Assembly: GCF_030694375.1 (NCBI RefSeq)
Contig: NZ_JAUXYL010000046.1
Coordinates: 225,964-289,963, forward strand
Direction: 5' to 3'
DNA length: 64,000 nt
Origin: Algoriphagus sp.
GTDB taxonomy: Bacteria; Bacteroidota; Bacteroidia; Cytophagales; Cyclobacteriaceae
The position numbers and the translations under genes were made by a program. This document shows positions 17,971 through 25,109 of the stretch, in pieces (the first letter of the stretch is position 1; each line of letters starts with the position of its first letter). A model generated the notes under the pieces. That model was not told where the DNA came from. It ran no database searches and worked only from the letters and a program-made list of their open reading frames with translations.

Positions 17971-18336
17971 ATGGATCTACTCACCAACATCGTCATCGGC
18001 TTGGTAGCCGCACTTCATCTGTATTTTTTATGGTTTGAAATGTTTGCCTGGGAGACCACAGGAAGGAAAATATTTCGTCAAATGCCTGCAGAAATGTTCC
18101 CAAAAACAAAAGCGTTAGCGGCAAATCAGGGATTGTATAATGGGTTTTTAGTGGCTGGGTTGGTCTGGTCCTTGGTGATTTTAGATCCGGTTTGGGCGGA
18201 TAAGGTGGCCTTGTTTTTCCTGACCTGTGTGCTGATCGCAGGAATTTTCGGAGCGATCACTGCTAGCAAAAAAATCTTTTATGTACAGGGCCTACCGGCA
18301 CTGGTAGGAATTGTTTTGATTATTTTTAACCGCTGA
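17971..18336 (+). CDS. DUF1304 family membrane protein
   Basis: A 121-aa protein with four hydrophobic segments, matching DUF1304 (ALHLYFLWFEMFAWET, then AANQGLYNGFLVAGLVW). Its function is unknown; members are small inner-membrane proteins. Its TGA stop (18334-18336) lies inside the CGCTGAGACGCGG repeat sequence that begins the left flank of the neighbouring GxxExxY module. Confidence 0.85.
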   Translation: MDLLTNIVIGLVAALHLYFLWFEMFAWETTGRKIFRQMPAEMFPKTKALAANQGLYNGFLVAGLVWSLVILDPVWADKVALFFLTCVLIAGIFGAITASKKIFYVQGLPALVGIVLIIFNR

Positions 18337-18472
18337 GACGCGGTGTACGCGGAGGATTTTGCTCGCAAGCTCGCTTAATTTTCGTCAATTCAAATACAAC
18401 TTATTTTCCAATAGCTATAGTTTAACTGGCAACATTTATTCTCCCCAGAAAAGCGAAGAACGCAGAGAAACC
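18329..18472. repeat. Left flank of the GxxExxY module: CGC-rich short repeats
   Basis: The stretch begins ACCGCTGAGACGCGG and TACGCGGAGG and ends AAGCGAAGAACGCAGAGAAA directly at the GxxExxY stop codon. These units resemble the ACCGCAAAGGCGCAAAG-type sequence on the other side of the gene. There is no gene in the gap. Confidence 0.45.
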
Positions 18473-18849
18473 TAAAGATTATTTACTACTCGCTTCAATC
18501 CATTAACCAGTTTGGCAGAATTAAAATTGATTAATAATCCAAGCTTGAGATTTGTTAGTTTAAGGTAAGTCAGAATCTGTGCAGTATGAATGTCAGAAAA
18601 TTCATCAACTGCCTTTATCTCAATAATTACTTTCTCCTCAACAAGAATATCGATCCTGTACCCCGCTTCTAATCGTAACCCTTTATAGGAAATAGGCAAA
18701 GCAACTTGTGATTTAACATTTAGCCCCATTTGCCTTAATTCAAAAAGAAGACAGGCTTCGTAGCTACTCTCGAGCAAACCCGGTCCAAGATGTTTATGAA
18801 CTTCGATTGCTGCACCAATTATTTGAGATGAAATTTCATTTTCTGACAT
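18472..18849 (-). CDS. GxxExxY family protein
   Basis: A 125-aa protein with the name-giving motif in GPGLLESSYE (G-L-L-E-S-S-Y), preceded by IIGAAIEVHKHLG and followed by RIDILVEEKVIIEIKA. The last phrase (D plus E-x-K) resembles the active-site pattern of PD-(D/E)XK nucleases, so a nuclease fold is plausible. The family is very common in Bacteroidota, often many copies per genome, with unknown function. The gene is closely bounded by short CGCAAAG-type repeats on both sides, suggesting it spreads as a repeat-associated unit. Confidence 0.85.
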   Translation of the reverse strand: MSENEISSQIIGAAIEVHKHLGPGLLESSYEACLLFELRQMGLNVKSQVALPISYKGLRLEAGYRIDILVEEKVIIEIKAVDEFSDIHTAQILTYLKLTNLKLGLLINFNSAKLVNGLKRVVNNL

Positions 18850-18937
18850 AAAACAATGTGTTTAAAAAGCGCTAAAAAACGACCATTAAGCTAACTAAAA
18901 TTTCGCAGTAAATGAATTAAAAAAATCTTCAACTTAT

Positions 18938-18961
18938 CTTTGCGAACTTTGCGCCTTTGCG
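18938..18961. repeat. Triple CTTTGCG repeat upstream of the GxxExxY gene
   Basis: Three copies of CTTTGCG at 18938-18944, 18947-18953 and 18955-18961, followed by GTAAAA. Read on the minus strand this is ACCGCAAAG followed by further CGCAAAG units, a pattern often seen next to GxxExxY genes in Bacteroidota genomes. It lies between that gene and the terminator of the MoxR-like gene. Confidence 0.6.
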
Positions 18962-18969
18962 GTAAAATC

Positions 18970-18992
18970 AAAAAAAAGAGGCTTGCGCCCCT
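18970..18992 (-). terminator. Intrinsic terminator of the MoxR-like/VWA operon
   Basis: On the minus strand AGGGGC, a GCAA tetraloop and GCCTCT form a 6-bp stem (one G-U pair) followed by at least seven T. It starts a few bases after the stop codon of the ATPase gene. Confidence 0.75.
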
Positions 18993-18995
18993 TTC

Positions 18996-20519
18996 TTAAT
19001 TGTCATCTTCCTCATCAAAGTCATCCTCTCCCGGTCCCATATCAAACATCGAACTGAACAGATCCTTGAACTGAAGTCCGGTATCCAATAATTTTTTGCT
19101 CAATTGGGAGTACTCAGCCAGTCCGTGAAGCGCAAACTCCATAAAGAACTCCTTTTCTTTTTCCGGCAGGTTCTTTACCAGTTGTGTGACTACTTCTTCC
19201 AATCCAGGTACTGAATGAAGTAGATTTTTATATTCCTTGTCAGGCTGGGAGGCCAGGATGTCCAGCACATTTCCTTCCCCAAACCATGACAGTGGCAGCA
19301 CATAAGGATTACCGCTTTTGTCTTTCTTCTTTTGTTCAGGAGACGGGAAATAATTCACGAACTGTGTGCGGATAGCTTTTCCGATCAAATTGTAAGCGAC
19401 CAATCCTGCACCTTCCTGCTCACCTTCGTAGACCAATTCCACTTTTCCGGTAATGGCTGGAATCACACCGATCAGATCAGCAATCCGCACCATGGTATTG
19501 GATTCTCCGTTCATGTAGAGCCTTCGCTCAGCTGCGGAAATCAGGTTTTCGTAGGCAGAAATTGTCAATCGAGCGGAAACTCCACTTTTTTCATCCACAA
19601 ACTCTGACCCTCTTGCCTCGATCGCAATCTGTTCGATGAGATCTTTCATCAGTTCAGGCACATGGATATTCTCCACAGGTTTTCCTTTCAGATTGGCTTC
19701 TTGAGCGGTGATCCGGCGGCCGATCTCGATGGATTTTGGATAGTGTGTGATGATTTGGCTTTCGATCCGGTCTTTTAGTGGCGTCACGATACTGCCACGG
19801 TTGGTATAGTCCTCCGGATTGGCAGTAAAAACAAACTGGATGTCCAAAGGTAACCTCAACTTGAAGCCACGAATCTGAATGTCTCCTTCCTGCAGAATAT
19901 TAAACAGAGCGACTTGAATTCTTGCCTGCAAATCAGGCAATTCATTGATCACGAAGATCGAACGATGCGATCTTGGGACAAGTCCATAATGGATCACGCG
20001 TTCGTCGTTGTAGCTGAGCTTCATGGTAGCAGCTTTGATTGGATCCACGTCACCGATAAGATCGGCAACGGATACATCCGGTGTGGCGAGCTTTTCGGTA
20101 TAGCGATCCTCACGATGCCACCAGATGATCGGGGTATCGTCTCCTTTTTCTTCTATCAAATTCTTCGCAAAAGTGGAAAGTGGTTGCAGTGGATCATCAT
20201 TTAATTCGGAGCCAAAAACGACCGGAACATACTCGTCCAGCAGATGCGTCATCATCCGTGCAATTCGCGTTTTGGCTTGACCTCGAAGACCGAGTAGATT
20301 GATATTGTGTCGGGAAAGAATGGCCCGCTCTATGTCAGGAATTACGGTGTCCTCATATCCCCAAATTCCTTCGAAGACATTCTCTTTTCGCTTGATTTTC
20401 AGAATGAGATTATCACGCAGTTCTTCTTTGATGGATTTTGGAGTGTATCCGGAAGCTTTGAGCTGTCCGAGGGTTTTGATTTGTAAGAGTTGGTGACCGG
20501 TAAGTTTTTGGTAGTCCAT
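18996..20519 (-). CDS. MoxR/magnesium-chelatase-like AAA+ ATPase
   Basis: A 507-aa AAA+ ATPase of the ChlI/MoxR superfamily. The P-loop is GLRGQAKTR (GxxGxxKT, about residue 78) and the Walker B region is IFVINELPDL, where the first acidic residue is Asn; an NE form is, as far as I recall, usual in this subgroup. Sensor-like regions FVFTANPEDY and an arginine-rich PLKDRIESQ follow, then a C-terminal lid and an acidic tail. It lies 2 bp after a VWA-domain gene, the standard partner of MoxR ATPases, which together act as chaperone-like insertion or remodelling machines. No chelatase or cofactor pathway is nearby, so Mg-chelatase activity is unlikely. Confidence 0.85.
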   Translation of the reverse strand: MDYQKLTGHQLLQIKTLGQLKASGYTPKSIKEELRDNLILKIKRKENVFEGIWGYEDTVIPDIERAILSRHNINLLGLRGQAKTRIARMMTHLLDEYVPVVFGSELNDDPLQPLSTFAKNLIEEKGDDTPIIWWHREDRYTEKLATPDVSVADLIGDVDPIKAATMKLSYNDERVIHYGLVPRSHRSIFVINELPDLQARIQVALFNILQEGDIQIRGFKLRLPLDIQFVFTANPEDYTNRGSIVTPLKDRIESQIITHYPKSIEIGRRITAQEANLKGKPVENIHVPELMKDLIEQIAIEARGSEFVDEKSGVSARLTISAYENLISAAERRLYMNGESNTMVRIADLIGVIPAITGKVELVYEGEQEGAGLVAYNLIGKAIRTQFVNYFPSPEQKKKDKSGNPYVLPLSWFGEGNVLDILASQPDKEYKNLLHSVPGLEEVVTQLVKNLPEKEKEFFMEFALHGLAEYSQLSKKLLDTGLQFKDLFSSMFDMGPGEDDFDEEDDN

Positions 20520-20521
20520 GC

Positions 20522-21622
20522 TTAGAAGCGTTTGGTTCGGTTTCGTCTGTAATCTTCAAAAATTAAATCTCCAAGCCCTTTGAGGCTGGAGTAATAGGCA
20601 TTTCCGTTGTTGACTTTGGTGAATTCCTTCACGAACTCTTTCAGGTAAGGGTCAGAAGCGATCATGAAAGTGGTCACGGGAATTTTCAGCTTTCGACATT
20701 GAGCAGCCAGTTTCAGCGTTTCGGCCAAGATTTTACTGTCAATCCCAAAAGCATTTTTGTAGTATTTGATACCGACTTTCAGGCAGGTGGGCTTGCCATC
20801 GGTGATCATGAAGATCTGCTTGTTTGGATTCTTTCTCCTGCGGAGTAAATCCATGGCAAGCTCCAACCCGGCAACGGTATTGGTGTGGTAAGGTCCCACT
20901 TGCAGGTAAGGCAAATCCTTGATTTCGATCTGCCAGGCATCATTTCCAAATACAATAATGTCGAGCGTATCTTTTGGATAGCGTGTTTTAATGAGTTCAG
21001 CCAGAGCCATCGCCACTTTCTTTGCAGGAGTAATCCGATCTTCTCCATATAATATCATCGAGTGCGAAATATCGATCATCAGTACTGTGGAGGTCTGCGA
21101 TCGGACTTCATTTTCCATCACTTCCAAATCATTCTCGGTGAGCAGGTAATCACCTGAAAACCCGTGATTGGCCTGTGCATTCCGCAGGGAATCGGTCAGG
21201 GCAATTTGATCAAGATTGTCTCCGAATTCAAAAGCACGACGGTCGGTGCCCCGTTCATCACCTGTTCCTGAATGCGTGGTTTTATGCTGACCGGATTTGC
21301 CTCGCTTCAGTTTGCCGAAGATTTCCTCCAGCGCATTTTTGCGGATGTTTTGCTCTGCTTTTCCGGTGATCTTGAATTCCCCTTTTTGATTTTCTTCGGT
21401 GAGGTAGCCTTTGGATTTGAGGTCATCGATGAAGTCTCCAATTCCGTAGTTCGGATTGGTCATATTGTAGCGCTTGTCCAGATTGGTCAGCCAGCTGAGT
21501 GCCTCTGCGACATCTCCACCGGTCATTGTGACGAGTTGTAGGAATACGTTCAGGAGATTCTCGAAGGTGTTTTTCTCCGGGTCATTGGGAGGAATATATT
21601 GGGTAAAGCGGAAGCCTTTCAT
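20522..21622 (-). CDS. VWA-domain protein, partner of the MoxR-like ATPase
   Basis: A 366-aa protein. The N-terminal third is helical with a winged-helix-like stretch (GDFIDDLKSKGYLTEE). The C-terminal half is a von Willebrand A domain with the metal-ion-dependent adhesion motif MIDISHSM (DxSxS, about residue 185), then GLELAMDLL supplying the Thr/Ser region and MITDGKPT (D). This matches the VWA component of MoxR/VWA or chelatase D-like systems. No signal peptide or membrane segment is visible, so it is probably cytoplasmic. It is the first gene of a two-gene operon. Confidence 0.85.
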   Translation of the reverse strand: MKGFRFTQYIPPNDPEKNTFENLLNVFLQLVTMTGGDVAEALSWLTNLDKRYNMTNPNYGIGDFIDDLKSKGYLTEENQKGEFKITGKAEQNIRKNALEEIFGKLKRGKSGQHKTTHSGTGDERGTDRRAFEFGDNLDQIALTDSLRNAQANHGFSGDYLLTENDLEVMENEVRSQTSTVLMIDISHSMILYGEDRITPAKKVAMALAELIKTRYPKDTLDIIVFGNDAWQIEIKDLPYLQVGPYHTNTVAGLELAMDLLRRRKNPNKQIFMITDGKPTCLKVGIKYYKNAFGIDSKILAETLKLAAQCRKLKIPVTTFMIASDPYLKEFVKEFTKVNNGNAYYSSLKGLGDLIFEDYRRNRTKRF

Positions 21623-21757
21623 GTGTAGACGCTAGATGTTAGACACAAGACACAAGATTTATTAGCTGGTATCGTGTATCAAGAAATAAAATACCTGGAT
21701 TTATTGAAGGATTAACAAAGGGATGGGCTAGTGAGTTTAGTATTCCGAATAAATTCC
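21623..21757. repeat. Degenerate AGACACAAGA-type intergenic repeat and divergent promoter region
   Basis: The gap between divergent genes begins with TAGACGCTAGATGTTAGACA and CAAGACACAAGATTT, a tandem of imperfect short units. Very similar units recur at 33011-33110 (GACAAGATTT, AAGATGTTAGACA). No gene is present; promoters for both flanking genes must lie in the right half. Confidence 0.45.
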
Positions 21758-21997
21758 ATGGAAAAGATGAAAAACTACTTCAGCGCAGTTGGAACCGTGA
21801 CGGGGGTATTGATCCTGTTTGTGACCTTGATCCAGTTTAATGTAGCCTATTCGTTGATTTGGGCAATTTTCTTAGCTGGACCGTTTTTGGTTTTGTGGAT
21901 GGTGTGGGCGGTTTTGGCTGCTCCCGTGGAGGTCAAGGAAACTTTTGAGGAGCAGTGGTATCAGGATCGGAAGGATTTAAGGAGGGGAGAGGGTTAA
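21758..21997 (+). CDS. Small two-helix membrane protein, unknown function
   Basis: A 79-aa protein starting MEKMKNYFSAVGTVTG at the ATG 21758; a further nine codons upstream are in frame but unconvincing. Two hydrophobic segments (about residues 8-28 and 32-54) are followed by a charged tail (KETFEEQWYQDRKDLRRGEG). I do not recognise a family. The stop is immediately adjacent to the stop of the convergent PIN-domain gene. Confidence 0.6.
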   Translation: MEKMKNYFSAVGTVTGVLILFVTLIQFNVAYSLIWAIFLAGPFLVLWMVWAVLAAPVEVKETFEEQWYQDRKDLRRGEG

Positions 21998-22408
21998 TCA
22001 TTTCGAGAAAAATTCCATAGGAGAAAGGACACGGATTTCTTTGGCATGTTTAAAGTCCTTTTTATCCCTTGTGACCAAAAAATCACATCTATTCATTAAA
22101 GCCGTATAGTACTGCAAGGCGTCTTCTTTGTCTTTAAAATCGGACTCTAAAGACTTATATATCAAATCTTTGCCAGCTGAAAGTATATCACAAGCTTTAA
22201 AAAAGTGACTCATTGTAAATTCAGAGTAAGGCAATTTGTATACATTGAATGCCAAGTAATAGAGATTTCCAATACTGCTTTCAGCTATTTGAAGTTTGGC
22301 TAGACCATTGGCATGCAAATCCAAAAATAATTTTGCTTCCTGGTAAAATGGCTCTCTTTTCCCAATGATGTCTAAGACCACATTTGTATCCAGAAAAATC
22401 TTAACCAT
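21998..22408 (-). CDS. PIN-domain toxin (VapC-like)
   Basis: A 136-aa PIN-domain ribonuclease. The conserved acidic residues are visible: D7 in FLDTNVV, an acidic residue in the IAESSIGNLYYL helix (E43), D in KDKEDALQYYTA and D in LVTRDKKDF. It overlaps the antitoxin gene upstream by 8 bp. VapC-type toxins cut tRNA or rRNA and are held inactive by the cognate antitoxin. Confidence 0.85.
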   Translation of the reverse strand: MVKIFLDTNVVLDIIGKREPFYQEAKLFLDLHANGLAKLQIAESSIGNLYYLAFNVYKLPYSEFTMSHFFKACDILSAGKDLIYKSLESDFKDKEDALQYYTALMNRCDFLVTRDKKDFKHAKEIRVLSPMEFFSK

Positions 22409-22658
22409 ATTTTTCCTTCAAATATTTAGTCAAAGCTACTTTGTCGGACTCTAGTGGTGCCTTAGTAGATTCCATTTCCTCCAATCTTTCTAAGAGTTTT
22501 TTAGCAGCAAGTTGCGATTCTGAGTATTGAACTGAAGGATCTTCCTTTTCAAAAATATCCTCAATCATCTTGGAAAGAGAAATCCCCTGACTTGACGCTT
22601 TCCTCTTGGCTTTTTCTACAACTTCTTTTTTGATCGTCAATGTAAGTTTCGTCTTCAT
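22401..22658 (-). CDS. Antitoxin of the PIN-domain pair (ribbon-helix-helix, DUF6364-like)
   Basis: An 85-aa protein. The N-terminus MKTKLTLTIKKEVVEKAKRK and then SLSKMIEDIF fit a ribbon-helix-helix DNA-binding antitoxin of the DUF6364 type; the C-terminal charged helices probably bind the toxin. It is the first gene of the pair and likely represses its own promoter, probably through the ACGTGT repeats just upstream. Confidence 0.8.
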   Translation of the reverse strand: MKTKLTLTIKKEVVEKAKRKASSQGISLSKMIEDIFEKEDPSVQYSESQLAAKKLLERLEEMESTKAPLESDKVALTKYLKEKYG

Positions 22659-22664
22659 GATTGC

Positions 22665-22689
22665 ACGTGTTTAAATGAAATATACGTGT
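22665..22689 (-). promoter_or_regulatory. Candidate operator of the PIN toxin-antitoxin pair
   Basis: Two direct copies of ACGTGT at 22665-22670 and 22684-22689, 19 bp apart start to start (close to two helical turns), lie 6 to 31 bp upstream of the antitoxin start. The first is part of the palindrome CACGTG. Paired sites at this spacing suit a ribbon-helix-helix autorepressor. This is an inference from position only. Confidence 0.35.
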
Positions 22690-22749
22690 CTTTTTCTCAA
22701 TGTTTTCAATTTTCGCATTAAAATGATTTAAACTACTTTTCGAATCCCT

Positions 22750-23685
22750 ATGACTCCAGCCGATAAAAACGCCTCAATCCTCAAATCCACCGCCAAGCGA
22801 CTGGGCTTTGATTTTTGTGGGATCGCCAAGGCGGAGTTTTTGGAGTCGGAGGCGCCGAGATTAGAAGATTGGTTGAATCGGAATTATCAGGGAAAAATGG
22901 GCTATTTGGCCAACCATTTTGACAAAAGATTGGACCCCACCAAACTCGTCGAAGGTGCTAAAATGGTCGTTTCGCTGATCTATAATTATTACCCCGAAAA
23001 ACAACTTCCACATCAATCGGAGGACATCAAACTGGCAAAATACGCCTATGGGGAAGATTACCATAATGTGATTCGGACCAAGCTCACCGAGTTTTTGGAA
23101 GTGCTTCGGGAAGAAATCGGGGAAATCGGGGGTCGATCCTTTGTCGATTCGGCACCTATCATGGAGCGACAATGGGCTCAGAAGGCAGGCTTAGGCTGGA
23201 TCGGGAAAAACAGCCTGCTCCTTAATCGAGAAATGGGAAGTTTTTTCTTTTTGGCCGAGCTGATCATCGATCTCGAAGCGACTCCGGACGCGCCGCTGGT
23301 AAAAGACTACTGCGGAACCTGCACAGCTTGCATTGATGCCTGTCCGACCGATGCGATTGTGCAGCCCGGAGTGGTGGACGGGTCTCGTTGTATTTCCTAT
23401 TTGACGATTGAGTTGAAAGAAGCAATTCCCGATGAATTTGCCGGAAAAATGGAAAATTGGGCTTTTGGCTGTGACATTTGCCAAGACGTTTGTCCCTGGA
23501 ACAGTTTTTCCCGACCAAATCGGGAACCTGCTTTTCAGCCAAACGAGGAGTTGGCCAATTTTTCAAACAAGGAATGGTTCGAAATGACGGAGGAGACGTT
23601 TAGCCGGGTTTTTTCCAAATCTGCGGTGAAGCGCACCAAGTTTTCTGGACTAAAACGAAATGTGGATTTTTTGAGTCTCAAATAG
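22750..23685 (+). CDS. queG: Epoxyqueuosine reductase QueG
   Basis: A 311-aa enzyme for the last step of queuosine synthesis in tRNA (epoxyqueuosine to queuosine), using cobalamin and two [4Fe-4S] clusters. The start KSTAKRLGFDFCGIAKA and the segment DSAPIMERQWAQKAGLGWIG are diagnostic. The ferredoxin-like cysteines are CGTCTACIDACPTDA and CDICQDVCPWN. The length fits the short QueG form without a HEAT-repeat tail. Its 3' end overlaps the convergent nadC by 8 bp. Confidence 0.95.
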   Translation: MTPADKNASILKSTAKRLGFDFCGIAKAEFLESEAPRLEDWLNRNYQGKMGYLANHFDKRLDPTKLVEGAKMVVSLIYNYYPEKQLPHQSEDIKLAKYAYGEDYHNVIRTKLTEFLEVLREEIGEIGGRSFVDSAPIMERQWAQKAGLGWIGKNSLLLNREMGSFFFLAELIIDLEATPDAPLVKDYCGTCTACIDACPTDAIVQPGVVDGSRCISYLTIELKEAIPDEFAGKMENWAFGCDICQDVCPWNSFSRPNREPAFQPNEELANFSNKEWFEMTEETFSRVFSKSAVKRTKFSGLKRNVDFLSLK

Positions 23686-24535
23686 CTTTCAAACTGATAT
23701 CCAAGCTACTTACCGAGTGAGTTAAAGCACCCATGGATATGTAATCTACTCCGCATTCAGCTACAGCAGCAAGTGTGTTTTCAGTGATTCCACCGGAAGC
23801 TTCGGTTGAATATTTTCCGTCGATCAATCGCACCGCTTCACGCATGGTGGAATAATCCATGTTGTCCAGCATGATGTAATCTACTCCGCCAACGGCAAGA
23901 ACTTCCTTAACTTCGGCTAGATTTCGGGTTTCGATCTCGATTTTCAATTTCAGGCTATGGTCTGAGAGGTATTTTTTGGTTCGATCGATCGCGGCACGGA
24001 TTCCTCCGGCAAAGTCGACATGGTTATCCTTGAGCATCACCATATCATAAAGCGCAAAACGGTGATTGACGCCGCCACCAATGAGCACCGCCCATTTTTC
24101 CATCAATCGGAAATTGGGAGTAGTCTTGCGGGTATCCATCAATTTGGCTTTGGTATGGGAAATCAGTTGACTTAGTCGGTGTGTTTTGGTGGCGATGGCA
24201 CTCATTCGCTGCATGCAATTGAGCACGAGACGTTCTGCAGATAAGATGGATGCTGAAGGTCCAGAAACAACCAGTCCCACATCTCCTGCTTTCACTGGAT
24301 CCCCATCTTTTTTTAAAAATTGCACTTCAAGCCTTGGATCTACCGCCTTGAAGATTTCACCGGCAAGTTCAACTCCTGCAAGAATACCATCATCTTTGAT
24401 CAGGAGTTTGGCCTTTCCGGTTTTTCCTTCAGGTATGGAAGCCAAAGAAGAATAATCTCCGGGACCAATGTCCTCAAGAAGTGCAGATTGGATGAAATTT
24501 TGGAGAGATTCCGGAGTCAGATAAGCAGGCTTCAT
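23678..24535 (-). CDS. nadC: Nicotinate-nucleotide pyrophosphorylase (quinolinate phosphoribosyltransferase)
   Basis: A 285-aa enzyme converting quinolinate and PRPP to nicotinate mononucleotide in de novo NAD synthesis. Diagnostic regions are DTRKTTPNFRLMEKWAV, NHRFALYDMVMLKDNH (catalytic and substrate-binding residues), and the C-terminal EASGGI and GVDYISMGALTHS. The upstream neighbour is a DUF4783 gene on the same strand, an arrangement I recall as common in Cytophagales. Confidence 0.96.
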   Translation of the reverse strand: MKPAYLTPESLQNFIQSALLEDIGPGDYSSLASIPEGKTGKAKLLIKDDGILAGVELAGEIFKAVDPRLEVQFLKKDGDPVKAGDVGLVVSGPSASILSAERLVLNCMQRMSAIATKTHRLSQLISHTKAKLMDTRKTTPNFRLMEKWAVLIGGGVNHRFALYDMVMLKDNHVDFAGGIRAAIDRTKKYLSDHSLKLKIEIETRNLAEVKEVLAVGGVDYIMLDNMDYSTMREAVRLIDGKYSTEASGGITENTLAAVAECGVDYISMGALTHSVSSLDISLKAI

Positions 24536-24577
24536 AGCACAAAAATAGCCAAAACTACCAGCTTGAACCTTTTGAAA

Positions 24578-24976
24578 TTAGCTTTTTACAAAATCCAAGC
24601 TATAAATCCGAAAACCGGATCCGTTTTGGGAAACTTTGATAAAAACCTTAAACATTCCCTGGTTACTTGAGTACTCGCCGATGTAGGTACTGAGACTTCC
24701 CGGATTTTCGTTTTGAAAAATGAGGGAAAAGCCAAGGGACTGATTTTTCTTAAAAAAGTCTCTCAGGACTATCTCTGCTTGGTTTTTAGAGTAATCCCCT
24801 TGTTGACCATTTACATTCATAGAGATGCTGGAGTCAAAAAAGCGAGCCAATTCGCTGCTTGATCCACTTCCGATAGCGGATACGATGGGGTCTATGGATT
24901 TGTCCGTATTCATCCCTGAATCAGGTGAATAGAACCATAGAAAAGCAGAAAGGATAAGACTTAGCACTTGCATCAT
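24578..24976 (-). CDS. DUF4783 domain protein, exported
   Basis: A 132-aa protein starting MMQVLSLILSAFLWFYS at 24976; an upstream start at 25015 would place 13 residues before the signal peptide and is less likely. After the signal peptide the mature part carries ARFFDSSISMNVNGQQGDYS and FLKNN-like elements typical of DUF4783, an NTF2-like fold restricted to Bacteroidota. It lies 42 bp before nadC and is probably co-transcribed with it. The function is unknown. Confidence 0.8.
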   Translation of the reverse strand: MMQVLSLILSAFLWFYSPDSGMNTDKSIDPIVSAIGSGSSSELARFFDSSISMNVNGQQGDYSKNQAEIVLRDFFKKNQSLGFSLIFQNENPGSLSTYIGEYSSNQGMFKVFIKVSQNGSGFRIYSLDFVKS

Positions 24977-25097
24977 CCTCGTTTGGCAAAATCCAAGCCA
25001 AAAAAAGAGATGCAAGGCTCATTTTTAAGAATAGAAAAATCAGGAAGACAAGTGGTGTCAGAAAAGATTTTGGGGGGATCTTTGGGTTGAAAAGTAA

Positions 25098-25105
25098 TAT
25101 ATTTG
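25098..25105 (+). promoter_or_regulatory. Candidate -7 box immediately before gpmI
   Basis: TATATTTG matches TAnnTTTG and ends only 4 bp before the gpmI ATG, so transcription would start at or within the start codon. The nearest TTTG upstream is 13 bp away, shorter than the usual 17-23 bp spacing, so this may be chance. Confidence 0.3.
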
Positions 25106-25109
25106 CCCC

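Noticed and set aside
18996..20519. True magnesium chelatase subunit I
   Set aside because: There are no chelatase H subunit or tetrapyrrole genes nearby, and the partner is a short VWA protein; MoxR/VWA-type function is more likely.
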